From Eucommia ulmoides (taxonomy: Eukaryota; Streptophyta; Magnoliopsida; Garryales; Eucommiaceae): 64,000 bases of DNA. The position numbers and the translations under genes are program-made. The stretch is taken from assembly GCA_016647705.1 (NCBI GenBank), contig CM028330.1:46900397-46964396 (forward strand), in the 5' to 3' direction. Shown piece by piece: positions 11,270 to 23,454 of this stretch. The notes beneath the pieces were generated by a model, which saw only the letters and a list, made by a program, of their open reading frames with translations, did not search any database and had not been told where the DNA came from. Position 1 is the first letter of the stretch. Each line of letters begins with the position of its first letter.

Positions 11270-11276
11270 TAATTAT

Positions 11277-11969
11277 CAAAACAGTTCTTTTCAATTACTT
11301 TTTCTTTCTTTAATGATGAAACAATTATACAACAATAAATGATTTAGTTTTCTTTTGCCAAACAATAAAGAGTAATTAGTAACAAAAGTGTTTCATTGTG
11401 TTAACATTTGCAACATCGTTTGAACTCATGATTTTCATTTTTTTCCTTTTGAATGTTTATTTCCTATCATATACTTGAGTTGACTGTTTCTGACGATAAA
11501 GAAAAAATTATGGTATTGAATATATACCACCCATGAAAAAAGAACAAGTACATAAGAAAATTTTTAAATGATCATTTTATTGTTGTGACATATGGTAAAA
11601 ATCAGAAATTGTTTCTTGGTATAAACTTCTCAAAAGATATGACTTTAAAAAAATTAAACATATTTTTTAATTTAAACAAAAAAAAAAAAAAAAAATTATA
11701 GTAATCAAACCATACATAAGAACGATATGCTCGCAATTATTCTTAACAAAATTTGATTTCTTTTTCAATTTTAAATAAAAATTTAAACTAGATTTGGTCC
11801 ACTAAAGTAATTGAAAACTGTTGGAAAAAAATTCATTCAACGAAATAATACAATAGGGAGAGAAATTAAAAAATAGATTAATCTTGAAAATAACCTACTA
11901 CTTTTTTCAGCAAAAAATATTTAATTTTAAAATACAATATTTTTTTTTTATGCTAATTAATGTAGAAAC
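11277..11969. other. AT-rich stretch without recognisable features
   Basis: Poly-A and poly-T runs (for example near 11679-11696) and no open frame or repeat that I can tie to a known family. It may be old flanking DNA of copia D. Confidence 0.5.
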
Positions 11970-12276
11970 ATTAAAATGGAAGCGTATCTTTCGGATTCAG
12001 AATATTCATTTACAACCCGTTCTTTGTTTCTTCTCTCGTCGGCAAAAAAAATACTACTAGAGTATTTTTCAATAATATCCACACACTCACTAGCTAAGGC
12101 CACTCAAATTTTTGGTAATCTGATGGGATTAGAAATCCTAGAGGTATCAATGCCTATTTATAGAGTTCTCTATTTCAATCTGCAAAATTCTAAAATCTTA
12201 TCTTGTACGCTATCACAGCTTCGAGGTTGGTTACTGTGTGAGTAACCAACCGTTTGCCTAGTGATATCTACTATCA
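11970..12276 (-). promoter_or_regulatory. Probable 3' LTR promoter segment of copia D
   Basis: On the minus strand a TATA box TATAAATAG lies at 12154-12162. Upstream of it is a perfect 11-base-pair inverted repeat, GGTTGGTTACT (12225-12235) and AGTAACCAACC (12241-12251), with a five-base loop. The segment follows the end of copia D pol, where the 3' LTR should begin; TGATAG at 12276 is a possible LTR start. The matching 5' LTR was not aligned, so the call rests on position and promoter-like features. The plus-strand frame 11976-12245 overlapping it looks like chance. Confidence 0.4.
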
Positions 12277-12299
12277 TGGTAATAATGTGTGTTATAACA

Positions 12300-13790
12300 A
12301 ATATTCTAAATTATTCATCATACTTTTAATGAATGCAAATAAAGTATGAAATTTTAAACGTGCATTGTGAGACTTAGGATCCTTGACGTGTGCGAGAGCA
12401 GCTACACAATCACAATGTATGGTTACAGTATCTACAGAACATAGTACTATCTCAAGACTTTCAAGAAATCATTTTAACTAAACAGTCTCTTGAACAACTG
12501 AAGCACAAACAACATATTCTGCTTCCATAGTGGATAGTGCTCTGAAGGATTACTTTTTGCTAGACCACGAAATAGAATTGTTGAGTATGAAAGCATATCC
12601 TGATGTCGAATTACGTTCATCCAATTTACCACTCCAATCTACATTACTATATCCTTGCAAATTTATATTTCCACCACGATAGCAAAACATATAGTCTACG
12701 ATTTCATGAAGATCCCACAAGATCCTTTTAATTGTTCTCCAATGAACAATTCCTAGATTGCTTTGGAAAAGACGAACCAACCCCAAAGCCTAACATATGT
12801 TTGGTCGTGTACGCATCATGGTATACATTAAGATTCCAATTGCACTTTCATATGGTATACCAGACATATCTTCTTTTTCAACATTATTCTAGGACAAAGA
12901 TTAAGACTCAAGGTACTACCCTTCTCAACAAGAGTTCCTTTAGGCTTAGCATTATGCATTCGAAATCGTTTAAGTACTTTCCTAATATAAATCTCTTGAG
13001 ACAAAGTAAGATGTTTCTTAGAACAGTCTTTAATAATTTTAACACCATGTCTATAATTTGCTTCACCCATGTCCTTGATATCAAAAGTAAAGGACAATCA
13101 CTGTTTAGTGGAGACAATCATCCCTATGCCATTTCCTACTAATAAAATGTCGTCTACATATGAAGTAAGTATAATAAAACCCTTATTCAATCACTTTATA
13201 TAAACATAATGATCTTCCTCAATCATAATAAAGCCAAAAGTAATTATGGCTTGATTAAATTTGAGGTACAATTGTCTAGATGATTGTTTTAGGCTATAAA
13301 TAGAATATTTTAGCTTGCACACTTTGCACTCTTGTCCCTTGGCCACAAAACCAATAGGTTGATACATGTAGATCTCCTCACCTAGTTATCCATTAAAAAA
13401 AGTAGTCTTAACATCCGTTTAAAAAAGTTATAGATCCAAATGAGCGACAATGGCTAGGATTAGACTAATGGAGGCAAACCTAACAACAAGTGAAAACGTT
13501 TCCTCATAATCTACACCCTCTTTTTAAGTGTAAGCATTTTCCATGAGATAAGTTTATACCTATCAATAGATCCATCTGCCTGACGTTTAATTTTTAAAAT
13601 CCATTTGTTTCCAATAGATTTTCGTCCAAGCAAAAGATCAACTAGTTTTCGAACTTGATTATTTTGCATAGATCTAATCTCATCTTTCATTATTGTTATC
13701 CATTCATTAGCAGCAGACGATAATAAAACCACTTGATAAAAGGAAGACTCGTCTTCTTCTAGTAAAGAACACATGAAAAATTCATCATCA
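12300..13790 (-). pseudogene. copia D RT and RNase H
   Basis: Minus-strand frames: 13511-13774 is the RT N-terminus (EWITIMKDEIRSM, KWILKIKRQADGSIDRYK); 12828-13097 is the RT C-terminal part (KDMGEANYRHGVKI, LSQEIYIRKVL); 12550-12786 is RNase H (GYSNVDWSGKLDERNSTSGY, SWSSKK), where the usual SDADW is SNVDW. 12310-12550 continues STTEAEYVV (the sequence shows the Glu) and HCDCVAALAH (Asp). Frame changes and stops separate the parts. RT box sequence near 13145-13160 is degraded. Confidence 0.82.
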
Positions 13791-14299
13791 ATCCCAAATA
13801 GACGTCGAGGAATATTTCCATGTTGACTTCTACGCAGCTGAAGAATTTAAGAATTATTATTTTGTGGTACACTCCCACTATTCTCTAAATCTCTCCCATA
13901 ATTCTCGGTGATCATTGGCGTATTTGTAAAAGGATAAGAATTAATTTCCTGACCCCCACTGAGTAATGGTGTAGAGTTATTATTTGACTAATTCAGCTCA
14001 TAAAGTTCTTTACTACCTCTTAGTTCACCTTTCTTTGTAAACTCATTTTCCATAAATTTGACATCGCGTGACTCAATCTCAGTCAGTACGCCATCAGAAC
14101 ATTTACGTAACATCACATATTATTTGGAGTGATCTGGATATTTAATGAATATGCACTTTTGAGCTCTAGGGCCCAATGTTTCACATGCAAGTGATGTAAC
14201 ACAAACATAACTTGGAGATTCTCATGGTTGTAAGTGTTTTAATTTTGGTTTAAAACCCATCCATAACTCATATGGTGTAGATGGTACGGACTTGGAGAG

Positions 14300-14852
14300 T
14301 ACTCTATTAAGCATATAGGTTGCTGTCAATAAAGCATCGCTGCAGAATTTGATTGGTAGATTTGGTATATGCCATCATTGACCTAGCTATATCTAATAAA
14401 GTTCGATTCTTACGCTCAACTACTCTATTTTGTTGTAGAGTACTGAGAATAATCAACTGTCTAATGATACCTCTATTATCACATAAGTCTTTGAATTGTT
14501 CAGACAAATACTCTTATCCTCAGTCAGTACGTAAAATCTTAAGATTTTTACTTCTTTAATTCTCAACTAAATGAATAAATCTTTAGAAGCAATCCAATGC
14601 CTCTGATTTGTGAGAAATGAGATAAGCATAACCAAAATATGAGTAATCATCTATGAATGTGACAAAATAATGAGCACTATGTCGTGTCCTAATATTCATA
14701 GGTCTGCAAATGTTAGAATTAACTAACTCTAAAGAAAATGTAGCACATCTAGCCTTACTAAAAGACTTTCTTATGACCTTTCCAACCAAATAAGATTCGC
14801 AGACAGGTAAGTTAACTCTAGCGAGTGGACCTAAAAGTCATTCTTGGGCTAA
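14300..14852 (-). pseudogene. copia D integrase core
   Basis: 14583-14789 reads GKVIRKSFSKARCATF, LELVNSNICRPM and FVTFIDDYS. The first catalytic Asp (family LVHSDICGPM) is Asn here. Across stops near 14515, 14307-14507 reads EYLSEQFKDLCDNRGI and NRVVERKNRTLLD, keeping the Glu; the second Asp survives as LRTD just before the stops. The N-terminal zinc-binding part is missing at the Athila-type LTR insertion. Confidence 0.82.
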
Positions 14853-16242
14853 TGATAGGTGTAATTTACCTATCTATTTCCAAACTAAACTTGTTAGTTT
14901 TCGAGTATGTTTATTACGTTTTAATACATTTTTGTGTGTTTTTGTTTAAGTCAGGTGTTTGGGGTAAAAAAGCATGAAAACAGATCATCAACGATCAAAT
15001 CGGATTAAGAATGGTGGAAGAACAGTGGAAAAATAAGCAAAAGGGCAAAATTCAGAACCTGCAGCCCACAACCGCAGTGGTCAAGATGCAAAGGCCTAAT
15101 CTTGCTGAAAATCCACCGCCGCAGTGGTGAGATCCATCGCCGCAATGGTGAAACAATAGAATGACTCTGAACCCACTGATGCATCCACCGTCGAGACAGT
15201 GACCCAGTCGATATGCCCACTGCTTCGACAGTCACTTTGCACTGATTTTAGATATTTATTTAGATATTTTTGAGCCCTATATCTTATCCTCTCCTTTCCA
15301 TTAAGAAAAGAGAGACCCTTCAGTGTTCATAATATTTTGAGAGTGTTTTGAGGAGTGTTCAACCAATTCCAAAGGAGAAGAACAGGTTGCGAAGAAGGAG
15401 AAACGATCGTTGAACGGTTTTAGCGACAAATCTTCGGACTACGGTTAAGTTTATTTTATTTCTCTCTTTAATTTCTTAACTTCGGTAGTTTATTGAGAAT
15501 TTTTAGCTCATTTTTCATTGTATAAATGGTTATGGTCACGAGCTAAACGGATTTTGTCTGAGGATTAATAATATTTATGAAATCGTTGTTTGTTTGTGTT
15601 GTGTTTCGTTAACGATTGTTCTTCACTAATTCTATTGTGTTTACCATTATTCTTTGATTATATGCTTGTTTAGATATATAGAGAATACAGGGTTTGACAC
15701 TCGGGAGAGGTAACCCCGAATTCGGATTAGGGTAAACACAACGCGACGATCTAATAACCCGGGAGAGAGTTAGAAAGTGTGCAATCCATAACGTTGGGGT
15801 AAGACTCATGCTACCTAGTGCTGTTAAAATATTGAGGAGGACTTCTTCGTTAACACGAAGTGGTATATTCACTCATCTTACACTTGGGAGAGGTAGTGAG
15901 TGAGTTTACGATACAGAGATTGTCGAATAGGATGAACGCCGTTAGTGTAAACTAAACAAAACCAAACACTTTTTGTAAAGAAGTTAATCCCTAGATAATC
16001 TTTTCCCCTAAATATCTCATATTAGTAATATAGTATAATTAGATTAATTAACTTAGTATTAGTATTAATTAATTATAAATAATTTTTTATTGTCTAAATA
16101 AAGTTAGGTTATGATAATTACGTTACTCGATAATAATCTCAACCAATCCCTATGGATATGACAACCCCTACTTCTTCTCATCTATACTAAAACTTGACTT
16201 GTATACTTGCGGTGAAAGTGGTGACGTAATATTCCATCACCA
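14853..16242 (+). mobile_element. Athila-type LTR inserted in copia D, with primer site attached
   Basis: A 1390-bp LTR starts TGATAGGTGTAA and ends ATCACCA, matching the other Athila-type LTRs in this window in sequence order (start, palindrome array, AT-rich promoter, GACACTCGGGAGAGGTAAC block, ACTTGCGGTGAAAG end). It carries a palindrome array at 15060-15240. Unusually, a tRNA-Asp primer site follows, and then copia D coding resumes. About 25 codons of copia D are missing at the site, and the flanks GCTAA (14848-14852) and GGTAA (16267-16271) are near-identical. Confidence 0.8.
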
Positions 16243-16248
16243 AGTTTT

Positions 16249-16266
16249 TGATGCCGTTGCCGGGGA
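16249..16266 (+). other. tRNA-Asp primer binding site next to the inserted LTR
   Basis: TGATGCCGTTGCCGGGGA differs by two bases from TGGCGCCGTTGCCGGGGA, the complement of the 3' end of plant tRNA-Asp used by Athila elements. A true solo LTR would not retain it. Confidence 0.8.
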
Positions 16267-16640
16267 GGTAATAGAATCATTATTGCTAATAGTTAAATAT
16301 GTATCAAAATATAAAGAATCGTCAATATCTAGTACATAAAATTCATTTATTTTGTGTCCACTACCATAAAACATGGAGTTTAAATAAAATTGAATAGAGT
16401 CTATAGTAAAACTGAAAGAAAAACTTAGTCCGGCCATGGCTACAATAGACATCAAGTTTTTGTCGAACTCTTGGAGCATAGAGAAAATCATAGAGAAGCA
16501 CGGTTCGTCCAAAACGCATATTTAATTGATAGGTTCCAATTCATATCACATCTTTGCTAGTGCTATTTCCCATGTAAATACGTTGACTCCCAAATAGAAT
16601 TCTATGATACTCAATGAACCCTACTTGATCTTTTGCGATG
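16267..16640 (-). pseudogene. copia D pre-integrase region
   Basis: 16267-16512 reads INEFYVLDIDDSLYFDTYL on the minus strand, the linker before the zinc-binding domain of copia integrase, and upstream of it MSIVAMAGLS. The frame is cut by the LTR insertion; the tail TSPATASKTW of the open frame is LTR and primer-site sequence, not protein. Confidence 0.65.
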
Positions 16641-17587
16641 TGTCTTGTTGCTCAAGTATCTACTGTCCAATTAGGAAATGAATAAGCAACCAAGACATGA
16701 CTGCACATAGAGGCGTCATTTTGAAAGATAGAGTTGGTTTATACCTTCTTCGACTTAGTGCATTCATGACCAAAGTGACCAAGTTTATCCCAGTTGTAAC
16801 ACTTCAGCTAAGACTTGTCCTTTTTTCCTCCACGCTTGCCTTTTTGATATTTTCTGTCCTTTTTCTTTTTATAAACAGATTTTCTTATTACTTCTTGTCG
16901 TGATTTGCCGTACCACTTTCGCTTGGACCCAAATATCTGGCGATGGCTAGACTTAATGACAAATATAGAAGTATTGCCTTGTTCCTCCAACCTCTCTACC
17001 TTCAATTCCCATTTACGCTGTAATTGGATAAAAGTTTTGATAGTTTCATTGTGCATCATTGTGAGCTTCATTTGCTCCCAAGAATTAGGTAAAGAAATAA
17101 GCACAACAAGAATATGTTGCTTATCAGATAAGTTGTTACAAGTTACCTTTAGATTGTGTATCATAGCCGACAGTTTTCGAAGATGCTCAACCATCTTTAT
17201 TTTGGGAGATATCTTATAAGTTTCAAACTTAAGTGTCAAGACTCACAACCTAGTTGCTGATGTATCGACAAATGCCAACTTCAAGGCACTCCACATCTCT
17301 AGTGCAGTGGCATAACCTTTACAATAATCAATTAGATCATCATGCATATAACTTAACATAGTGAATCTTGCACTACAATCTTTCTTGGCCCAATTTTAAT
17401 AGATTTTCATCTCATGCTGGTGTTGAGCAGAATTACCTTCTAGAGGTGATTCCATGCTATGTGTCAGTGTTTCCAGAACCTCTCACTTATTTAGGAAATA
17501 CTGGACCTTACAATGGCAAATATTGTAGTTATTCTCATCCAGTTTCTCAACTTCAATAAGGTCCAAGGTTATATTTGTTAAATCCAT
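16640..17587 (-). pseudogene. copia D gag and protease
   Basis: The gag start ATG is at 17585-17587, reading MDLTNITLDLIEVEKLDE, then a stop after about 40 codons. 16808-17239 is open and reads HLRKLSAMIHNLKV, LISLPNSWEQMKLTM and a Lys-rich tail (KKKKDRKYQKGKRGGKKDK), a typical gag middle and basic end. The zinc knuckle near 16760-16800 reads CYNWDKLGHFGHEC, with the second Cys changed to Trp. Protease follows as WTVDT-stop-ATRHI where the family has DSGATRHI. At least three stops make it inactive. Confidence 0.82.
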
Positions 17588-17589
17588 TT

Positions 17590-18243
17590 CACTACATTTT
17601 ATGCACATTAGGATATTAGCACACACATTAATTATTTTGCCTCAATAATCGAATCTAAAAATAATACATATCTTTATAGTACAAGATTAAAATTTTCGCT
17701 ATGATCATAATCATCTCTCGTATTTATAGATCTAAATATCATTTTAGATACATTATGCACAAAAAAAATGAGAAAAATATATCTCAACTCATTATTGCCC
17801 ATAAATTTTAATTTCATGCTTTGCTAAATGAATAAGATATGTATATCAAATTAAATAACATGAAAATTTCATATATGATTCATGTTTATAATTTAAATAA
17901 AATAAAATTTGGCATGTCATGGTATACAGTAAGAAAGTGATTAATTCACAGTAACTTATTGGATTATAAGTAAACAGCGTGCCAGACTTCAACATGTGGT
18001 TGCTTGTCTAAGTGGTGGTTTGGTGTTGCTCTTTCGAACAGACATCCAAGGATCAATTCTCATTAGGCCCGCACTTGTAACTTTTTTTTTTTTATTACTA
18101 TTAAAAAAATGTAACAACAAAGGGACCAGGATTCGAACCTAGTACCCGAGTCTGCCAAGCGGTTCAAACATTTACTGGAGTTGCCACCAAATCAACTCAA
18201 GACTTTGATACGATGTAGAAGACAAACTATAAGACATAGTGCC
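17590..18243 (-). other. copia D leader, primer site and start of 5' LTR
   Basis: AT-rich leader to about 18200. At 18203-18215 the minus strand reads CGTATCAAAGTC, a worn initiator-Met primer site. The LTR would begin next to it (18214 rightward) but is cut at 18243 by element E3 and resumes at 26182. A Pol III box-B-like GGTTCGAATCC lies at about 18132 on the minus strand. Confidence 0.45.
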
Positions 18244-20915
18244 TGTTGATACTAAGATTTTGATGAACTATTAAATGTTGATGTTTTTTGTGGAACTAAC
18301 AATTTTATTGAGTATTTCAATTTATTAGTTCTAGTGATGAGATTATCATGAAGATATTGAGAAAACAATGCTAAATGGATGTTAAATACAATGACAAAGA
18401 TAATGGATGGTAAGAGATTGAAGAATTTGAAGAACTTAAGAAAACAACTTAGGTTAAATTTTTACTATTAATCTATCCTGATTAAGATCACACACGACAA
18501 AAAATATTTTTACAATTATGTGTGTTTTTGATAGAATCCTAATTAATTAACAAATTTGTTCCTATGTGTAATTGAAGAAAAATAATTGATTAAAATTGAA
18601 TTTAAGGATTTAGTGGAGCTAACCGAGAAAAGAAATCGATTAAATAGGTAAAAACGTCAAAGAAATTGAATGAAAATGAATTAAGGAGAAGTGTTCAAAC
18701 AATGGTCGGTCAACAGGTAAGTCAACCTGTGGTTATAAGGTGAACTCTCTAGATCATTCGGTCTATAGGTAAGTCGACTTATGGAACTCTCTGAATCATC
18801 CGGTCAATAGATAATCGACCTGTGCTTAGAGGATGAACTCTCTGGATCTTCTGGTCGATAGGTAGGTCGACTTGTGAAAGTCTTTGGATCATCTGGTCGA
18901 CAGGTAAGTCAGCTGATGGTGAAGCAATTTTGGCTTGGGCTACGTCCTGAATTGGGCGGTCGACCGATGGGTGTTGGCTAGTCAACCGATGGTCAGTTTC
19001 AGGATTTATTCAAATACTAGCCGTTTTATGGTTAGGATATGAGAGATATCTTAGAGATCTAAACTTAATTGAGATATGATTTATCTATTATATTATCCCT
19101 ATTAATTTGGTCTATTTAATTAAATATTATTTTAACTAAAGTGCTTTAATACTTTCTATTTTGATGAATTTTGATTTAAAAATGTTTAAGGACCAAAATG
19201 AGATTTTCTAAGAATATTTTAAATGAAAAATATTTATTTTGAACATATATGATGTATGGGGTCTTGGGGTGTCATTTAATGACATAGTATTTGAAAAGTA
19301 CCCGTTATAAGATATCTTTCAAATCTCTATATTTAAACCTGCAAATTTTGAGTTTAAATATTGCCATTTTGGTGGAGAATATTTTGGGCCAAAGATATGG
19401 GAGAGATTTAAGGTATTTTATATTTACCTTACTATTTAGTCCATATACTTAAATATAATTTTTTTCTATACTTTCATTGATTAAGATCAAATTATTTTGG
19501 GGGCTAAATTGAGAGAATTAGAAGTTATATTGTTGGTTAAATATAACTGCTATAAATCTATATGATATATGAGGTCCATATGTGTCATTTATTGATAGAA
19601 CATTTGAAAACTAGCTGTTGAAGGTCTAGTTTGAGGGCTATTAAAATAGACCTGCGGATTTCACATAAGATACACACAATATCAAGAACTATTAAGTTCC
19701 TAAACTTTTCTAAGAATTATCATTTTGATATTATTTTGAGAGATCAATTGTGAGATCGATTATTAAGAAGTTCTTGAGTTAAAGCGCTATTTGAGTTAGC
19801 GTCACCGATCTAAGCTGTCTTGCGATACTACGTGCAATCTATTCAGTGTTTTTCTGGTGAGATCGTTCCAAGCTTATTATTTAATTGAGTATTTTATTAT
19901 TTTTTTTTTGATGAATTGATCTTTTTGAGAAATCGTTTTTGAACTTTAAAAGCATAAAAATATTTTAAAAACGATTTGTGTGTTAATCTGATTACGTGCT
20001 TAATTGTGCTACCTACATTCTTTATTATAATCCAATTTTGTTTCCTCACTTTTTTTCTGTCACTAGTATCAGGACATTAGTTGAGTATTAATTAATCTGG
20101 GGTGATAGAAGCTCTGAGTGGGAAAAAACTTATCAATTTTGTAATTGGTGAGTTGTGTGCGAATTAGATATTATTGGGAATATCTAATCAGGGGTAACTT
20201 TGGGTTTCGATCTCTTCCTGTAAAGAGATTGAGGTTTGATCTTTGCATATAGTGCAAAAAGGTTTGGTTACTCTTTTCCCTTGAAAATAGCTTAGGTGTG
20301 ATTATTCCTGATTATGATTAATTGTGAGTGAATTGTAAATGTTTCATCCTTACCTGAGAAAATGATACTTGGAGTGATTGTGAGGTTTAATTCTTGAGCC
20401 TAAGGTATAAAAAGAGTTATGTTGTGATTCTCCTTATAATAGAATTAGGTTAGTCTTGAGCCTGAAAAAAGATAAGGTTATTCTTGAGCCTGGGAAAAAA
20501 AAGAAGTTATTCTTGAGCCTGAAAAAAAGAAGAGGTTATTCCTGAGTTTTAGAAAAAGAATTTGTAAATGTTGATTTTGATCCTGTGAAAAGAATCATTT
20601 TTGTAAGGGTTTGATTCCTACCTTAAAAGAGATCTTGAGTTTAGTGGGTGTGAATCTCCATGGGGCTCGGAGGACTGGATTAGCCAAGAGTAATTTGGTG
20701 AACCAAGATATATCGTGATGTTCTGTTTTGTTTATTTATATTATTTATATTCTGTTGTTTGGGTATACACCTAGTTGATAACATATATCCGTTGTTATAA
20801 AAATAATAATTAATTTTAGGATCAAATTAATTGTTTGATTTTTGAAGTGTTATATTCTGATAATTTTTAATACTACCCAATTTACCCCCCTCTTGGGTAG
20901 CTTACTGGGCTAACA
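18244..20915 (+). repeat. E3 5' LTR
   Basis: Starts TGTTGATAC and ends CTGGGCTAACA (2672 bp). It contains a GTCGAC palindrome array at 18704-19005 and a short tandem repeat of TTATTCTTGAGCCTG units at 20385-20555. Side-by-side reading with 23492-26181 shows the same order throughout with frequent single-base differences. Confidence 0.88.
18704..19005. repeat. GTCGAC palindrome array in E3 5' LTR
   Basis: About seven units with the pattern GGTCGACAGGTAAGTCGAC, each followed by CTTGTG and AACTCTCTGGATC spacers, at 40-60 base spacing. Each unit has two near copies of the palindrome GTCGAC. The last two (GGTCGACCGATGG and GTCAACCGATGG) lie near 18957-18990. Confidence 0.75.
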
Positions 20916-20917
20916 AT

Positions 20918-20929
20918 TGGCGTTAGAGT
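20918..20929 (+). other. E3 primer binding site
   Basis: TGGCGTTAGAGT lies two bases after the LTR. It matches the initiator-Met site TGGTATCAGAGC at eight of twelve bases, all four differences being transitions, so either it has decayed or another tRNA is used. Confidence 0.5.
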
Positions 20930-20985
20930 TAGTTTTAGCTCGATTAGGCTTAACACCCTTGCTAAACTGGTCATATGCACATACC

Positions 20986-21798
20986 ATGGATGATGTGTTT
21001 TGTGTATCCTCTCTTGATAGTGGTAAATTCGTATATGAAAATGTGGTTTATGATTCTTGTAATTCTTATGGTAGTGATGGAGATGATGATAATGAAAATG
21101 TCTATATTGTTATGGAAAAATTACTTTCTTTCACACTACTTTTTGCTAAAGAGAGTTTGAGTTTAAAAAGAAAAATTGATTCTTTTGAAAATGGTGGAAA
21201 AAATGTCCAAAAATCTAAAGTGCATTTGGATGATTATTGTGGTACAAAAGAATTTTCGGATGTTATTTTTGAAATTAATAATTTGCTCTTTAAAGTGGAT
21301 TATCTTAAAAATGAAAGCAGAGTTTAAAAAAATAATGTTGATATGATTTTCAAGCAAATGTTAGATCCTGTTTCTAAAATCGATTTACTTAAGAAAAAAT
21401 TTGAAAAATTAAAATCTAACCTTGAGACTGTTTCAAGAGATTCTGAGAATGATTTTTCTAGATAAAGTGGATATGTTTCATCGTATCATCCTTCATCACA
21501 AGCCAGTGATAATTATGTGGCTATTGTTAGAAATAATTCTTACTTTACATCTCGTACTTTCTTTGATAAATTGGATTTGAGACGTTATTATTGCAATAGG
21601 GTTGGGCTTTTTAAAGTATCATATCCATTCAGGAACCCTAAGTTTATGTATAACAAGAATGGATACAAAATGAAATGGATACCGAAGAAAGTCGTTAAAA
21701 TGTCTTGTGCAGAATTACATAATGTTGGAAATGGATCCGAAGGAACAAATGAAGAAGTTATATCAAAGACAAGACAAGATGTTATCAAGGATCCATAA
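20986..21798 (+). pseudogene. E3 gag-like protein
   Basis: ATG at 20986 opens a frame of about 270 codons that stays in register to 21798, interrupted only by stops at 21325-21327 and near 21463. A frame extended upstream to 20917 would start in the primer site, so the ATG is preferred. The N-terminal third is acidic (SYGSDGDDDNENV), the middle is Lys/Leu-rich and probably coiled coil, and the end reads RRYYCNRVGLFKVSYPFRN, a zinc knuckle that lost its first Cys, its His and last Cys, then NGYKMKWIPKKVVK as in SIRE-type gag. No protease follows. Confidence 0.7.
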
Positions 21799-23192
21799 GC
21801 AACGCGTGCAAAGCAAAAAGATGCACCAAAGATAAAGCGTAAAATTACAAGAAAACCACAAGAGACACGTGCAAAGCGAAAAGATTTACCAAAGCCAAGA
21901 TGGGATATCACTAGGAAGTCACAGGTGATACGTGCAAAGAGAACATGCCAAAAAGAATTGTGCACCCAAATCAATCATCGGTATAAATGAGGTTAAGAGC
22001 AAAGTTGTCCCAAAGGATAGAAAATGCACTCCTAACCCTCCGTATTTTAAATTTATTAAATTTGTTAAAGAGAGAGAGTCCTGACTTGCCAAATAAGTAA
22101 GTTGGTAATTGTTTCTAAGACCTATTTTAAATAATGCATTCACCTGTTGTCTTAGAAACATTACATGATGATTCTGAGAATCACATTTAGTTAAGGGGTA
22201 TTAACATGTCTTTATATGCTTATATCAAGTAGTGATCATGTGTTTATTTTAAAATATGTTATGTAATTTAGAAGATTAATCAAGTGTTTGTGATCTCACT
22301 AAATTGTGCTAATTATTTATTGCATATGTATTTTAGTAAGATTATTTGTATAATGTGTCGTCATTCATGCTATTTACTTTTATACAAATTAGTTGAATTA
22401 AGCTGATTTTTTTTATGCATCTTGACTTATTAAAATGCATGATATTTTATATTGAGGTGATTTAAAAAATAAAGAATGATTTGGTTGATGCATATTGTAT
22501 TAAGTATACTATATATATGTGATTATTTGAATATTCATAGCACATCAATTTGTACTTAATGTTTTAAGTTGATACTTTATGCACATGAATATATTTATGG
22601 ATATTAAATATCTTGCTATATGGATGACAATATGTTCTTCTCATACGTCACATATCTATTGATTTTTAAATGATTATGATTATGAAAAGATCTAAAATGA
22701 TATGAGATAATATCGTTATTCTTGAGATATGCTTCCTATCTTAGTGCATTAACGATTACATGTTTCTTGATTCTATCTATAAGGAAAATATTATTTGGTA
22801 TCATGAGTAAGGCATGTACACTTAACTGAAACTATATAATTACATACTATATTGTTAAAATATTTTGATTGCCTCAAGTTTATTCTCCTAAACATAAATT
22901 TGATTGTTTAAAATTATATATGGGGAAAAATGCTCATAGGAGGGGCAATATTATGTTATGTTTAAATTGAAAAAGATGATATTGAAGATTTTGATAGTTT
23001 CGATTAGCTTGTTAATATATTCACTAAATCTCTAGTGAAAAATTAAAGTTCATGACATTTGCTTAGAGTAGTGATGTTTTTGGTTTCCCTTCCTCATTTT
23101 TTTTGAGATGACAAAAAGAGAGAATTTGTTGATGTTTTATTGAATATCTTAAGGGGGAACTTGAATTATTTTGATAAATATATTAAGGAGGA
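21799..23192. other. E3 non-coding interior
   Basis: AT-rich, with no frame over 90 codons on the element strand and no pol motif. A short repeat of GTGCAAAGCRAAAAGAT occurs near 21808 and 21870. This is where pol has been lost. Confidence 0.6.
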
Positions 23193-23454
23193 GTTTATTA
23201 TATATTGAAATTTGTTCTCTGTTGAAAATCTTATGATAATCTTCATTACTTTGCTTTAACGAGTTAAAGAACCTGTCCTCGGATTTAGGGGGAGTGCGGT
23301 TACATTTTTGTTTTGAAGAAAAAGTTTATTATATATTAAAATTTGTTCTTTGTTGAAAATCTTACGATTATCTTCATTACTTTGCTTTAATGAGTTAAAT
23401 AATCTGTCCTCGAATTTAGGGGGAGTGTTGTTACATTTTTGTTTTGAAGAAAAC
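23193..23454 (+). repeat. Duplicated block with polypurine tract in E3
   Basis: Two copies, starting at 23193 and 23324 (period 131), each running from GTTTATTATATATT through GTCCTCGRATTTAGGGGGAGTG to TTTTGTTTTGAAGAAA. Each carries the purine-rich AGGGGGAG, and the true polypurine tract of the 3' LTR follows at 23475-23491. Confidence 0.75.

Noticed and set aside
11976..12245. 89-codon plus-strand frame
   Set aside because: Antisense to a probable LTR promoter with TATA box and hairpin; no family resemblance.
18121..18210. Possible tRNA-derived SINE or tRNA gene
   Set aside because: The minus strand has a good box-B-like GGTTCGAATCC and a poly-T nearby, but no clear box A at the right distance, no cloverleaf and no target duplication.
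22612..22630. TATATGGATGAC reads YMDD, like an RT active site, in E3
   Set aside because: The frame is open for only about 20 codons and no RT motif flanks it.
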